Notes: a model not told the origin generated them from the letters alone. A DNA stretch of 64,000 nt from Halichondria panicea (GCF_963675165.1 NC_087390.1:4845301-4909300); one strand, 5' to 3'; positions 37,766 through 49,984 are shown, counted from the stretch's first letter. Made by a program: numbers and translations.

Positions 37766-37987
37766 ATGGCTTGTGGCTGGTTTATGTCCGTAATCTGGTT
37801 CCTCTTCCTTATCTTTATTGCCATTCCTCTCGGACTGTTAGCAGCCGTCCTGTACATCTTCATCTCTCCCTTTGCTGCCTGCTGCTCGTGTACCAAACAC
37901 CTCACAGACTTCCTACATAAGGGAGTGCTACTGCCCTACAACGTGTCCACTTACATGGTGCAGGGAAGGTCTTGCGGAGAAATATAA
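37766..37987 (+). CDS. Small hydrophobic membrane protein, 73 residues
   Basis: ATG at 37766, TAA at 37985-37987. Composition: an N-terminal ~35-residue hydrophobic span (SVIWFLFLIFIAIPLGLLAA and on to YIFISPF), a cysteine cluster (AACCSCTKH), and a short polar end with MVQGRSCG. The ATG lies seven bases after a good acceptor (CCCCCCCCCACAG), so the 5' UTR is probably spliced. I do not recognise a named family. The tight start, Cys cluster and lack of low-complexity sequence suggest a real small protein, but a chance frame cannot be excluded. It is convergent with TRMT10 downstream. Confidence 0.55.
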   Translation: MACGWFMSVIWFLFLIFIAIPLGLLAAVLYIFISPFAACCSCTKHLTDFLHKGVLLPYNVSTYMVQGRSCGEI

Positions 37988-38413
37988 CTGAACACTGAAT
38001 TGTGTAAAAATTAACGTATCCATGACTATTGTAGTTATTTAGAATCAAACGAGTATATAATTTTGTATCCCTATATAATTGTGTTATGGCCACTTTCACT
38101 GGCCATGGGCTGTATATATGTATTTCATGATGAACACTGTTTTCATAATTACTATGTTTGTTTTTATTACTGTGTGGATGTTTTATAATCGGCAGATTTT
38201 ACCCAAAATCGCCGAATTTAATTAAAATAGTAATCCTCTTTTCTGGTATTTACATTCAATATGACAACAATGGGATGAATTTAACATGCATAATTAAACA
38301 ATTAAATTTGGCGATAGTGCTATAAATTATAATCACTAGTATAGTCAATAGACATGCATACTGTATCAACAGGAAAAAAGGCAAATAAATAGAGTGTTAC
38401 ACGTACAGTATAT

Positions 38414-41400
38414 TCAAAGAACTGTATACTCGACAACCGAGGAGAGCAGTGTTCTGGAAGAAAGTGGGTGCCACGCATCTTCTTCATTGCTGCTCTCCTT
38501 GAGACCACCCTCACTTGGCACGCCTTCAACTGGTACGCCCCCACATGACACACCTTCACTTGGCACAACACTGTCGCTAGATGTACTTTCAGGCAAATCA
38601 TTGTTACATTTGCTGGGGCTGCTCGGTTCAATTTTAATGTTTGTATCGATTTCAGTGGATGCTATATTTTCTGAGGGTGATTGATTTACATCCGCAGGCG
38701 GGTTCTGGTCTAGTTGATTTTCTGTTTCAATATCAGCGTTGCTTGTTGATTTTAGCTTTCTCGGTGGGAGAACTTTAAAGAATGCTTTTTTCCAGTCGCC
38801 TCCATTTGTTGAGTAGTCCAATAGAATCTCATACACTAAGTGGGAAAACAAGGGTTTACATAAACGTAGTATAAACGAAGAAAAAAAAATTGTACATATA
38901 CACTGAAATGATAACTGTATAATGAGCTAACTCAGAGAAGTGAGTCCCCGGTAGCCGTAGAAAGATTTATGCAACTGAGAATTGAATTTGGCACTTATGG
39001 TGTGGCAACTATCACACAAAATAAAGACAACAACACGTACTGTGACTAGTATGTGTCTGGTATATAGTTATGTGTATCATGTAGGTGACCGTGGTCACTC
39101 TGTAAGTAAGTCATCCTTTATAATACAGCCAGGTTAATTAGTATGAAAAGCGTGTGCTTCAACCTATGTTGTAGCAGGCTACCTCTCTATTACAGCAATT
39201 CTTTGACTGACTTACTCCCTCCACCCACTGTGTACGTACCATGGTTAATGGTGAGTACTTTCCTGCCACTCATTCGTATATACTCTGATATTGGTAGTCG
39301 GGCGTGGGCCAGACCCTTCTCCTCGGCCACCTGGTAACAGTGACCCTGAGAGGGGAGGGGGGGACAAAGTAACATGCAGTGCTTACGATTAGTATACAGT
39401 ATACATACAGTACACATACAAAATTAGATTAGTACTAATTAATAAGAAGACACTATGCAATTACATGTACGCTAGAAACTACATTCATTAGAAGCTCTGT
39501 AATAATAATGATTATGGATCGAGGACGTACACGTAAAATTTTGGTATGGAAAGTGACCTACCTGTTGAGGTGCACTCTGTGTTTAAAGTAATTATACGCT
39601 TCTATTGAGTTGGGAGTTATAATACGTACATGCCCTAATTTCGGGGGTTCCAATATCTCAACAGAGGCTTACGTCTACTCTTTCAACATAAAAAGTATGT
39701 ATATCGTATAGCCGGTATATTTTGAGGGTATAAACTTTTGCAGAAAGATCGTTGGATAGGTTTTCGTTATTTAACGTTTGTGAAATATTAGCCTTTTGGC
39801 GCAAGCATGCTTGTGGGTACAGTACGTAGAACCTCGCTAGTATACGGACCCCTTTAGTCCGAAACCTTGCAAATCCGGAAAATTTCTCAGTACATGCTTG
39901 TAATCATACCCTCGAAATATACTCCCTATAATTATGCTGTTCTCACCTTGTGATGATTGTGGTCGACTAGTCCACCTATTATGTACGCCTTACTGGGGTC
40001 CAGCTCTGCATGGAGAGATGTGACAGTGAGCTACAGTGGTTAACGGTCACCACAAGCAGCCAACTTTGATATAATGGTCAGGCACCCAGGTTTCAAATGA
40101 ACAGTTTATGTACAAAATGAAAGCACCACAGGTGCTGATGCCTCGGTGGAGATGCCAAAGCTACATAATATACACATAATGAACATTCTTAATTTGCATG
40201 CTGCATGCAAACTCAAAGAGTGGGTAATGATCGACAATGATTGTTGTTAAAAATGATCGATGCGATGCCAAAGTTCAAGTCTACTGCCATCAGCAGAGCC
40301 TTGCAGCTCTCTTATTACTCTTGCAGCTACCAATAGCTAGGCGTTCTAGTGCAGAGCTAACTACTAAGTAGAGTAGCAACACTCGGTAAACAAGTTTGGC
40401 TACGTGCTCTTCCGAAAAGGCTGCAATGGCATTCCAAGTAAGCAAAACTAGACATAACTCGAGAACGAAGCATTATTTTGCAAATCCACGAATTAAAATC
40501 CAAGAAAACATGACTAGAAGCCTATACTTGCACTTCATTAATCCTTGAGCAGCTGTAACAGTCTACACAGACAGACAGACAGACACACACACACACACAA
40601 ATACACTACCGTTTACCTCACTTGCGCATGCGCACCAAGGCATAACACAATAAAGGCCACCTCTGTATAATGAACTAGCTCCCAACCGTAAGTAATAGTA
40701 CCTACCATTCAACACATTGGTAGACTCAGCCAGGAGGTACACAACATTCTCTTTACCAAACACCTCCAGAAAGTCCTCACTTCTGTAGTGGATCTGCAGT
40801 AGAGTTGAGTGCGAAGTCACAGATAGAATTACTACTATACATTATAATTATATACAGCTACACATGTAGTCAGTACATGCAGTTTCCAGGAGTATGTACT
40901 ACCGCATATTAACAAATTATTGCGCAGAGCAATTAGTTACCTGTCAATACGCCTATCAATACCATGCATACAGAAGATCAACCCCCTCACTCACATCCCA
41001 GTGTTCATGCTCCTTGTTGATTAGATATCTGCAATCCAGCTCTGACTTCAGTTGACCACCAAAGCTAGTCACATAGTACTGCAGTGGGGGAGAGAGACCG
41101 CGTCAGCATTCATGTACATGTGACAGTTGTCCAATATTCTACTCTCTTACTTGCAAGGGAGCTACTGATCGTCTGTTGGCAGCATAACATCTCTGCAACT
41201 GTTTGATTAGCTTCAGTTGATCCTAAGAACAAAATAGTAGCGCTGTAAAAACTTAATTTCTGGCAACTCACCTTCGCACTCATGAGTTGTTCAAAAGAGC
41301 AGTCCACGGCCACCCTCACAGAGCTCGCTCCCTCATCACTCATCTTCTTGTAGGACCCTCTCTGACTACCTGGAACACATAGTAAACATGTCATCAGTGA

Positions 41401-42149
41401 TTATAGCCTGCTGCAGAAATTGGCCACAGAATTTTGATTTTACAGTCCTCAACAGAGACTCAAGGGTCAATAAGATCCCACCAGTCCCTACTGCACACTA
41501 GCCCTTCTTTACTTTTTGAGGAGCCTCCATCTTCCAGTCTGGTCTTCTTTGGTGGAGGGAGTCCTCCCAAAGCTTGCCGCTCCTTTTTTAACAGGCTCTG
41601 TCTCTCTTTCCTTCTCACCTTGGATTCCTGTCTGTATCAGCAAACAGAAAAACACAAACACCTTCATTGTTCATTGTGCAGTAAGACATACACAGCCCAT
41701 AGATACTAGAAAATACATAGTATCTATGCACAGGCACTCATTTTTTCTGCAAAGCACTGTCAAGTGACTATCCCTTAGCTACCAGTAGTAGTAGTCATGC
41801 CCTGGCTGCTAACACCATTGATCGTCAGGTTAATGATTGCCCTTCAAGATATTCTTTGAGACTACTCTAAGCTACCCTCCACTGTAACTCTCACTTCATT
41901 TTCTCCCATTTTTTCAACTTCTTTTGATGCTTCAATTTCTTTTTCCACTGAGTCTTGCTCATGCCCTCAGGGAGTGTGTCTATGGAGAACTGGACCACCC
42001 ACTCAGCACAGTCATCTCTGGGCCCTGGACTGCTGTCAGTGGAGAGTCTGTTAGACAGAGAGTGGATCATGGGTGAGTGTGTACTGTCCTCACTTGTCTC
42101 CACTGAGTGCTGTCTCTGTGTGAACTGGTGACTCACTTTCTTGGCTCAT
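38414..42149 (-). CDS. TRMT10: TRMT10-type tRNA (guanine-9-N1) methyltransferase, 10 exons, 418 residues
   Basis: Exons: 42149-42094, 42047-41895, 41631-41513, 41369-41272, 41222-41151, 41078-40995, 40793-40706, 40005-39947, 39345-39240, 38835-38414. Total 1257 nt, in frame. The ATG at 42149 is chosen because the short first intron (42093-42048) then reads MSQESESPV into KLSTDSSPG. Basic coiled N-terminus (KTQWKKKLKHQKKLKKWEK), then the SPOUT methyltransferase core: VAVDCSFEQLM, LQRCYAANRRS, YYVTSFGGQL, VVYLLAESTNVL, SKAYIIGGLVDHNHHK, LTINHVYEILLDY. The C-tail is long and acidic (~110 residues) with IKIEPSSP, an exact psi-K-x-E-x-x-S-P pattern. Known role: SAM-dependent m1G (m1A in some) at tRNA position 9, cytosol/nucleus. 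The 5' half (exons 1-7) recurs, broken, at 50946-52359 and 62260-63764. Confidence 0.92.
40115..40646. mobile_element. MITE family 2, copy 3 (in TRMT10 intron 7)
   Basis: Starts AAATGAAAGCACCACAGGTG then CTGATGCCTCGGTGGAG. Ends CTTGCGCATGCGCACCAAGG then CATAA. The internal CA tract is short (ACAGACAGACAGACACACAC...). The element has the same position as copy 4 in unit B (50217-50888), so the insertion is older than that duplication. Confidence 0.85.
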
Positions 42150-42223
42150 TGCAAATGCATGGTAATGATCGTGGAGGTAGAAAGCTGAAGAGGGGATGGG
42201 ACTAGACAACATATCCCGAAAAG
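42150..42223. promoter_or_regulatory. Compact bidirectional start region, TRMT10 / Kelch-ZU5 copy A
   Basis: Only 74 bp separate the TRMT10 ATG (minus, 42149) from the Kelch-ZU5 ATG (plus, 42224). It holds GGTAATGATCGTGGAGGTAG and AGCTGAAGAGGGG, without a TATA box. The equivalent region is kept in unit B (52360-52452, with a ~19-bp insertion) and unit C (63765-63847). A shared bidirectional promoter is inferred from spacing. Confidence 0.55.
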
Positions 42224-45200
42224 ATGGCCGAGCTAGAGATATCTCGATCTGGACAGGTATGAGCTAGCCATGAGCAGCGATCCTCCTCTGGGTATGAGGT
42301 GTATATATTTTTCTTGTAAATGGTTCCATGAATCAGTACTACACATGATACCGTAATTGAAATTACAGCCCAAGCTGGCGCCTGGCGCCTAAATTATGGT
42401 GGCGCTTATGTTCAACAGCTAGTATAGAATTTGTAGAGAAAATGGGCGTGGTCTAGTTCAGTTTCACTTGCTAGCTGCACCGTTTGAGAGCTGAGTGACT
42501 GTAGCTATGGGTTAGACAACTGTTTAGAAGTGAAGGGGACGTCAAAGATGCAGGATGATTGTCTTGATGTCTCAAACAAGCCTTTTTATAAGCGCCAGAA
42601 AAAAATAATTCCAGCAATGGTTGGCGCTTTTTTAGGGCCTAAAAAATTATGCTGATGCTGACGTGGCGCTGTAATTACATCAATTACAGGATATAATAGG
42701 GTGTCTGCTAACACTTCGAATATTCATGCACTTCTGGACGGCAACGATTTTGCTTGTCATGTTCCAGTAAAATATAGCAAATTAATAGTAAATCTTTTTC
42801 CATCTAATCTGGATGGATTGTGTCTGGCATCTAATTTCCTTATCCCATGTAGACTCATGCGGACATCCTCCATCCCTTAACATCTCTGGAGTGGGAGGAA
42901 TGGCCCTCTCTACCAGTGTTGGTGACGAATGCCTCTTCAGTGTATCTGAATGGAACACTCTATGTCGGAGGAAGGAGTAATGCTGGATTTGATTTGTACT
43001 CATTCAAACCTGGAGTTGACAGCACATGGACAGTGACAGACACACCCACCAATCGGTATACCCTTGTCGCTCATGACTCTGAACTGCTACTGGTGGGTGG
43101 GAAAGAGTATCCTACACATGAGATAACAAACAAAGTCTTCACGATGAGGGATGGACAGTTTGTTGAAACACTTCCTCCTATGAAGGAGCGACGACGTTCA
43201 CCATCTGCTGTCAGTAGTGGGTCTGCACTAGTTGTGGCTGGAGGGTGGAATACCTCAGGAGATCTCTCCTCTGTGGAAGTGTTTAAAGATGTTCAGTGGA
43301 CGACTGCTCCCTCCCTACCAAGTGCAGGATATAACACGAAGTCTGCTCTCCATGGTGACCAGTGGTACCTGATCACGGGTCAAGGGAAAGTGTTCTGTGC
43401 ATCACTACAATCACTCATATCTGGAGATGATAAGTCGCCATGGGAGACGCTACCTGATGCTCCTAATCGCTTTTCAGCCGCTGACTTCTTTGGTGGCCAT
43501 CTCTTGTCTATTGGAGGGGGTTTCCCTGCCACCAACACAACAACCATCCATGCCTTCTCAACATTCACCCAGTCCTGGGAACATGTTGCGGACCTGGCTC
43601 TATTATCACTGCTCCGGCCAACAGCTGTTGTCCTATCGAGCAAACAACTAATTGTGATCGATGGTACTAGAGTACTTCACGGAAAACTTAAGGGTGAGTT
43701 AGTTTTATGCCGCAAATACTGTGCAATACAAATGCACAACCGTCATACAACCCTAGCTTTTCACTTCACTTGAAATACACAAGCTTTTATTAAAATAGAA
43801 AACATAAGTTGACCACTTAAGACTTAAGTGTGCACAGTGGGACCACATTATACCTGTGTACACAGACTACAGTCACTGTTCTACTAAAGTAGCGTACATG
43901 CACATTTATTTTTGCGTCTAATTCCAAGTTCTAACATGCTTAACATTATTCACTGACACACACACTTCACAGTGACTACATTTGATGCCGACAGTCACTT
44001 CACTTTGAGAGCTATTGATCGCCTCAAAGTCTCAGCAGGAATCTCTGTGAAAGAGGAGCTTGTACAACGCACCTCACGCACTGCCTTCCTAGCTGTTGCT
44101 GGTGTGGATGTTTGGGCAATGTATAACTACATCTTGGGAGAATGGGCGTCAAGACGTGGACCACACCCACCCACATGGGCAGAGCTATTCAGAGCTCTCA
44201 AGGAGATGGGCTTGAGTGAGCTGGCAGATCGGATAGAGAAATACTTGAGAGGGTCGGTTCCTGAGGACCCACCTCGACCACTCCCTGATGAGGAAGGTGA
44301 CTCAGAGGAGGAGAAAGATGGTGAGATAATCAGTGATTATCAGTTTTTAACGTTTAAAATTCCACAGATGAAACACCAGAGCAAGAAATTCTCAGGTTAA
44401 ACAATGTGCTGGCTGAGTACATTAATGCTAATATTCAATTGAAGAAGGCAAACAACAACCTTGAGCAAGAGAATACTCATTTGAAATCTGAGAAGGTGAA
44501 AGAAGAACAAATGGACCCAGTCTCTATCAAAGAGGAACCAACATCCGTCCAAGGTTTGAAACAACTGTGCATGTACATGCGATAAACTAGCCTCCTTTAC
44601 CGGCCTTCATATAAAAGAAGGCCTGCTATCGACTGCTTGCGCATGCGCAAAATTTCCTATAATACTGAATCCACTGGAGAAAATATCCTAAAAGTCATAC
44701 ACAGAGCTACCGTATATGCTTGATCAGGAGCCGCGGCTACTAAAATTAATGTTTCATTTTGCTGGAAGAGGAGGCTACAATTCAAGAGAGGCCACTGTTC
44801 AAGAGCGGCGTTTATTAGCTCCAGATAATTTAGTTTGTCATCAAAAGTTGTTTTCACCTGCATAAACTTGAACCGCTCTGCCATGAGAAAGTCTTTGTGA
44901 AGCACTAACAAGCTGCTACTTGTAGCTACGTACATGTAGCTAGCTGCTAGTAATAATTACCCGAGGCGCGCGTGGGCGGCCACGGGTATAGTAGTCCGTT
45001 GGTCTGTTTGTTTGTTTGTTTGTAATGTGTGAGTCTACTCACCTGCATGCCATGGCACTGCGTTTACAGCATGGATAGCCTTCATACAACAAGTTATTAA
45101 TTTTAATAGTGGCAGAATTTCATGTTAAACCTTCGTTGTCAAATAAAAACGAGCAAAAGCTAAGAAGCTTGTGACTGGGTCTGCTTACCTGGATGCTCTA

Positions 45201-48200
45201 GCACTGCGTTTACAGCATGGGTAGCCTCCACACAACAAGTCAGTACTTCTAATAGTGGCAGCTTTCGGTGTTAAAGCTTCGTTGTCTAATAAAAGCGAGC
45301 AAAATGTAGCTTGAACAGAACTTGCACATGCGTTACTTATAACTGAAGTGATCCTGTACCAGGTCCAGAAACAATGGAACAGGGTCACTAAAGTAGAAAG
45401 CTGTATATACCAGGAACAATATTGGAACAGGGTCACTAAACCAGAAAGCTTGCTTTAGCTGACTGGGATCCATGCAGGACCTGTGATCCTAATCCACAGT
45501 GCATATATTTATAGTACTACTACCTGTTCTCAAATGTTTCAGCATGCCTCCAGTCTGGTTTAGTTTTATTGCTCCTGAGTTGCTGTGCAAGTCATGCATG
45601 ATGATGATAACAACATCACTATATGCACTGCATTATAATTTTTATCAGTCTTCTGGTTTCTTTATAATCATGTCACCAGCCGAGGGTTTGCACTTTAGTG
45701 CTCTAGTTATTATAGCGACTCTTCATAGAGTTATTAATTTCAGTATACAGGCATTTAGATAAACCGCAAGGAGTTGCAATTGACGAAAGATGATAATTAA
45801 TATATATCTATATATGTGACCGATTCTGGTAAACATCGAGTGCAGAAGTTTACATCGGAAGGGAAGTTCATTGCTACTGTTGGATGCATGGGAAGTGAGG
45901 ATGGACAATTCAACCTTCCCTTGAGCATCTGTTTCAGCAAGAAGAAAGATCGATTGTACATAGCAGGCTAAGGGTAGCTATCAGAGAATGCTATCCGATG
46001 GGCTAGAAACCTTCAATCGAAGTTTGTATCTACTTCCTTCAATCCACTTCCGTTCGTTGTGATATCATTATTTTACTGAGCATATACGATGTTATCCAAA
46101 GCCCCCCGGATACCGGAGGGATATTAGCCCATGCGCAAGCAGTTGATACCAGGCCCACTTCCCTGAATGAAGTGCGGCCTGGGATCGAGGCTAGCGATTA
46201 AACATAAACTTGTTGTTTGTAGATAATCAGTCGCCCTCATCTCCCCTGAAGCATATCAAACAGGAAACCAAAGCTGATCCACAGACCACTAAAGGTGAGT
46301 GAATAGAAGTAGTATTATGTATACCGTAATTGATGTAATTACAGCACACCATAATTTAAGCGCTATATCAGCATCAGCATAATTTTTAGGTCCTAAAAGA
46401 AGCGCCAACCGGTGCTTGAATTACTTTTTCTGGCGCTTATAAAAAGGCTTGTTTGAGACATAAAGACAATCATCCTGCATCTCTGACCCTTCACACTTCT
46501 AAACAGTTGTCTAAGCCATAGCTATACAGTCTGTTCACGAGTCACTCAGCTCTCAACTGTGCAGCTAGCAAGTGAAACTGAGCTAGACCACACCCATTTT
46601 CTCTACAAATTCTTACTAGCTGTAGAACATAATCGCCACCATAATTTAGGCACCAGCTGAGCTAAACACAATTTTTTGTGTTCTAAAAGATGCGCCACTC
46701 AGAAGTGAAATCAAATTTTTTTCTGCCGCTGTGATGTACATCTATTACGGTATAGTATTCTAGAACAAGCGTTCATGTATAGCATTGAATGTTTACATAC
46801 ATTATGCAAATACATACTTCATGCATGTATGTATATCTACCTGCAGTGAAAAGTGAAGAACCAGTCTCACAGCTACTACCTTTGGGACTGTCTACTGTAC
46901 AGCATCATGCAATACCATTCGGTGAGTTAGGTACCTCATTTGCATTGTTCTATACTGTTACCTCCACTCAGACCTCCCTGGTGTTGAAGTGGTGGCCAGC
47001 ACGTGTGTGATCGTCACCAACTCACCCCAAATCTTCCGCTGGGTTGGCTATGGGTTCAAGCTCACCATACCCCAGGGCTCCCTGCCAGCTGGTGTTGACC
47101 AGTGTCGACTAGACATCAAGGCCAGTGTAGCTGGACAGTACCAGTTTCCTGACAATCTCCAGTTGGTCAGCGGTGTTATCTGGATACGTCCTTATCCCTC
47201 GGGTCAATTCCAACAGCAGCTAACAGTCGAGATACAGCACTGTGCCAAGATGACCAGCTCCACCAAGCTCTCATTTGTGAGAGCACATTGCTCCCAGGAG
47301 AGCCTGCCCTACACATTCAAGCAGCTTGAAGGGCGTGGCTCGTTCACTGAGTTCAGCTCGTACGGATCACTGGAGCTGAACCAGTTTAGTGGACTGGCTG
47401 TAACTGGAGAGGATGTGGAGAGAGTGTACACTGCCAGCCTCTACTACCTTGGCTCAGAGCTGCACAGCAGGGAAATACATTTTGTTGTCAACTGGGATAA
47501 TGAGATTCATAACACGGTAAGTGTCACTATTATTATATTTACGCAGCAATTCATTGTTTTGTTATAGCTTGTGAGCGAGAAGTACTCCTCTAAAAGAGCC
47601 GTTCTCGGAGTGAATCATTTTGTTGAGTTTGAGGAGGACAGTTTAACACTGGATATTCCTATGGCTGGTGCTAAAGTCAAGGGAGGGTGGAAAATAACGC
47701 CAATGTTTCATCCTACGGTAGGAAAATCTGAAGTATGATTTTCAATAGCATACTTACATCATCTGTATAACTTATATATAGGTCATCATAATGAATTACA
47801 TAATTATATCATCTGTATATAGGTCATCAAGAAGCATGTTGATCAGTTCAAGCCTGGACAGAGAATTCCGTACTGCCACTTGAAAGCCGAGATGACAAAC
47901 AAACGAAAGAAATCTGCTCCAAAGCTATTCCACCAAGTCAAGCTAGTGGGTGCAAAGGATCCATACAACATCATTACAATTGATCTGGACCCCCAGCGAA
48001 CTTTTCCAGGTTAGACAATGGTAGATGCAGGTTTTATGGTATTTTAATGTTTTTCTACAGAAACTACGTTCGGTGACTTGGTAACATTTAAACCTGCTGT
48101 GTCATCTCAAAGGAATGGTGAGACACAAAACACTGTTTCTTATACTATTACACTGCCTTCTGTTTCTGTACAGAGGCCAGGGAATTGCTGATGCAACCTC

Positions 48201-49543
48201 AGTCACATGCGACTCATTATCCACCCTCCCTTGGACTACCTTACTATCCTGTGGCCTCACACTCTCGGAACATGTCAGGTGAGCAAGTCGTATGCATGTT
48301 GGTACACACACAGAATGAAAACAATGCACACGTATAGGTTCAAACAACGTACATATAATATATGTAGATTCCACAATTCCTACTGTACACAGTGTGACAG
48401 TGTAATTTCCTATGCAGAGTTTCCCCCGTCCCTCCTGTCAGTGGAGCAGTCCCACACTTCTCTCACTCTCTCCTCTGCCACACCCCCTCCGCCCTCTCAG
48501 TGGAATACTCAGCTACAACAATGGAGTCAAACAAGTATGTATACATGTAACAGTATGTACTATCGTATAGCAGGTAATTTCCATGGGGTAAAACTTTTGT
48601 TTACAAAACGGTAATTTTCGTGAGTAAACGTTTCGTTTGACTTCATGCGCTCCGGTAAGCCACGCCTACCTTTTCGTAAGGGAAAATGTTGTGTAGGTCA
48701 GCTTGCCCACGAAAGTAACGAATATTTTACCCCACGAAATTTCTATACGGTATTGATGTTGTTGTGACCATGTACATACATCGGTGGCTGCCTCGAAAAG
48801 TCGAGGTACATAAGGCGTTAACATAATTATGTTGTTGTCATGCACACCACTGCTTCCACAACCATCACACATCACCTGATACCTAGGTGGCTCAGCTAGT
48901 GGAGGATGGAGCAATGCACTGAACATAGCTGGGCCAAGCTCTGGTAAGATAAAGGATTATTACGGCTTGAAAATGTATTGTGATTTCATTTCCATTCAGG
49001 CTCACTAAAATCGATTGAATACCCGGCCATTACTCTAGACCAACTAGTGAGCCGTGTTGGCATTGACAAAGACCTGCTTGATAAGGAATGCTCCGATGGC
49101 CACCTCAGAAGAATGTCGTCTCTCCTTCCCGACTGGCTGACGTATGCCAAGGCCCTGGGGTTCACTGAGCCAGAGACACGAGACATAACAGATAACCCTC
49201 AACTGTCAAACAGCACTCATGCAATGAAGGCTCTTAGAGTACTGGAGAAGTGGCACCGGCGACACGGGGGTCATGTTACTATTGCTACAGAGATTTGCAA
49301 GATGTTCAAAGGTTGGTCTCGATACGCAGTGTGCTATAAATATATAGAACTTTACTTACAGGAGAAGATGTTCCCCATGCAGAGGACTCGAGCTCGTCCC
49401 GACCACCTCCCATCACTGGTGAGAAGAGAGAGGCCACTGAACACAGTGAGCAAGGTGAGACAGTCAGTGTTGTGATGGTCTATTTTACTGGTGAGTGTCT
49501 CCATGCAGTTCCCCCCAAGAGACCTCGGTCAGAGGAGCAGTGA
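42224..49543 (+). CDS. Kelch - Death-like - coiled coil - ZU5/UPA-like - Death protein, copy A, 16 exons, 1070 residues
   Basis: Exons: 42224-42256, 42853-43693, 43973-44320, 44368-44553, 46223-46294, 46847-46921, 46972-47516, 47568-47717, 47823-48009, 48061-48117, 48174-48278, 48418-48534, 48887-48943, 49000-49311, 49362-49454, 49509-49543. Total 3213 nt, in frame. Order: MAELEISRSGQ; Kelch propeller ~12-291 (LYVGGRS, LLLVGGK, LVVAGGW, LLSIGGG); Death-like fold ~292-400 (TWAELFRALKEMGLSELADR); coiled coil ~408-470; linker with IKEEP, IKQET, VKSEE; ZU5 ~519-700 (YGFKLTIPQGSLPAGV); UPA-like ~700-830; Pro/Ser linker; Death ~925-1028 (DWLTYAKALGFTEPETRDI, LRVLEKWHRRHGG); tail PPKRPRSEEQ resembling a nuclear signal. 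No signal peptide or TM. ZU5-UPA-Death is known from PIDD and UNC5; fusion to Kelch is not an arrangement I know. Inferred cytosolic/nuclear signalling scaffold (immune or cell-death type). Confidence 0.87.
42349..42692 (+). mobile_element. MITE family 5 (~340-430 bp), copy 1
   Basis: Left end TACCGTAATTGAAATTACAG then CCCAAGCTGGCGCC; right end GCTGTAATTACATCAATTACAGG. Inner landmarks TAGACAACTGTTTAGAAGTG and CAGGATGATTGTCTTGATGT recur, inverted, at 46322-46752. In intron 1 of copy A; I find no equivalent in copy B intron 1. Confidence 0.8.
45031..45312. repeat. Imperfect tandem duplication, ~140-bp unit
   Basis: Two copies containing GGCACTGCGTTTACAGCATG / TAGCACTGCGTTTACAGCAT, then TTCTAATAGTGGCAG-type sequence and TTCGTTGTC(A/T)AATAAAA. 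A further short direct repeat (GGAACAGGGTCACTAAA) follows at 45378-45446. All in intron 4 of the copy A gene. Confidence 0.75.
45813..45971 (+). pseudogene. NHL-repeat gene fragment (relic)
   Basis: An isolated stretch translates as an NHL/TRIM-type beta-propeller repeat: YVTDSGKHRVQKFTSEGKF, then IATVGCMGSEDGQFNLPLSI and KKKDRLYIA, followed by a stop. It is alone in intron 4 of the Kelch-ZU5 copy A gene, with no start, partner repeats or splice sites. I read it as a captured fragment of an NHL-repeat gene. Sponges have many such genes; the source is not in this window. Confidence 0.75.
46322..46752 (-). mobile_element. MITE family 5, copy 2 (inverted)
   Basis: Reverse-oriented copy of 42349-42692, longer at the far end. 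Ends TACCGTAATTGATGTAATTA and TGATGTACATCTATTACGGTA. In the intron between exons 5 and 6 of copy A. Confidence 0.8.
48561..48752. mobile_element. MITE distantly related to family 1
   Basis: Ends TATCGTATAGCAGGTAATTT and AAATTTCTATACGGTA, with CCATGGGGTAAAA / TTTTACCCCACG inside. It shares the GTAAGCCACGCC and TAGGTCAGCTTGCCCACGAAA core style of family 1 but is clearly divergent. In intron 12 of copy A. Confidence 0.75.
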
Positions 49544-49885
49544 GGGAGCTAAGAGAATGGACTACGTACACTGTCCAGCTCATCTGTTAATGGTCACCTC
49601 CTCAGAGAAGAGATTGAGGAATTATAGTACAAGAATTTATAATAATACTTGACACCCTCCATAATAATTGTTTGCTCAGTATATATGAGTTGATTAATGT
49701 CTGTAATTTTATGTTCATTGCTGAAATGTTTATTGATTTAGAAGAAAGTCTCAAAATTGAATGCGTATACAGCATGATTAATTGTTGAACCCTAAAATTA
49801 CAATGTACGCTGTACATGTATATATCGTTCATATCAGAACTAGCTATAGTGTTCCAAAGGCCAGTGACAGTGAGTATATAAATTA
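49544..49885. other. 3' flank of Kelch-ZU5 copy A
   Basis: AT-rich spacer with probable 3' UTR. The same sequence follows copy B (59695 on; GGACTACGTACACTGTCCAG, TTAATTGTTGAACCCTAAAA-type), so it is part of the duplicated unit. No gene or RNA seen. Confidence 0.5.
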
Positions 49886-49984
49886 AAAACCAAGAGGGGT
49901 CCATTCCGCAGACATTGTCTATGCTAGCAACTGCCCCGATGAGTGTGGTTACCTTGGACTCCCCACCCTCCAGCTCAGCCACAT
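49886..49984 (-). pseudogene. Exon fragment of an unidentified minus-strand gene, unit A
   Basis: After an acceptor (CCTCTAG) the minus strand reads DVAELEGGESKVTTLIGAVA then SIDNVCGMDP. A near-identical exon lies at 60565-60669, where possible upstream exons (61276-61207, 61621-61500) also exist; none exist here. The few substitutions between copies keep the frame, which suggests past or present coding. I do not recognise the protein. Here it looks like the truncated end of the duplicated segment. Confidence 0.5.

Noticed and set aside
38394-38684. 96-residue plus-strand open frame.
   Set aside because: Antisense of the TRMT10 last exon.
41891-42136. An 81-residue start of TRMT10 (GTG, or ATG at 42070) without an intron.
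   Set aside because: The ATG at 42149 with a 46-nt intron gives a better N-terminus (MSQESESPV joined to KLSTDSSPG) and avoids a non-ATG start; the ATG at 42070 is not kept in unit B.
42916-43773. Single-exon Kelch protein ending at 43773.
   Set aside because: A good donor (AAGG/GTGAGT) at 43693 joins the Kelch exon in frame to the Death-like exon, and the same joint exists in copy B.
47780-47800. Alternative acceptor (ATATAGGTCATCATAATG) for Kelch-ZU5 exon 9.
   Set aside because: The downstream site at 47823 gives VIKKHVDQFKPG, matching copy B exactly; the upstream one is a small duplication of the intron end.
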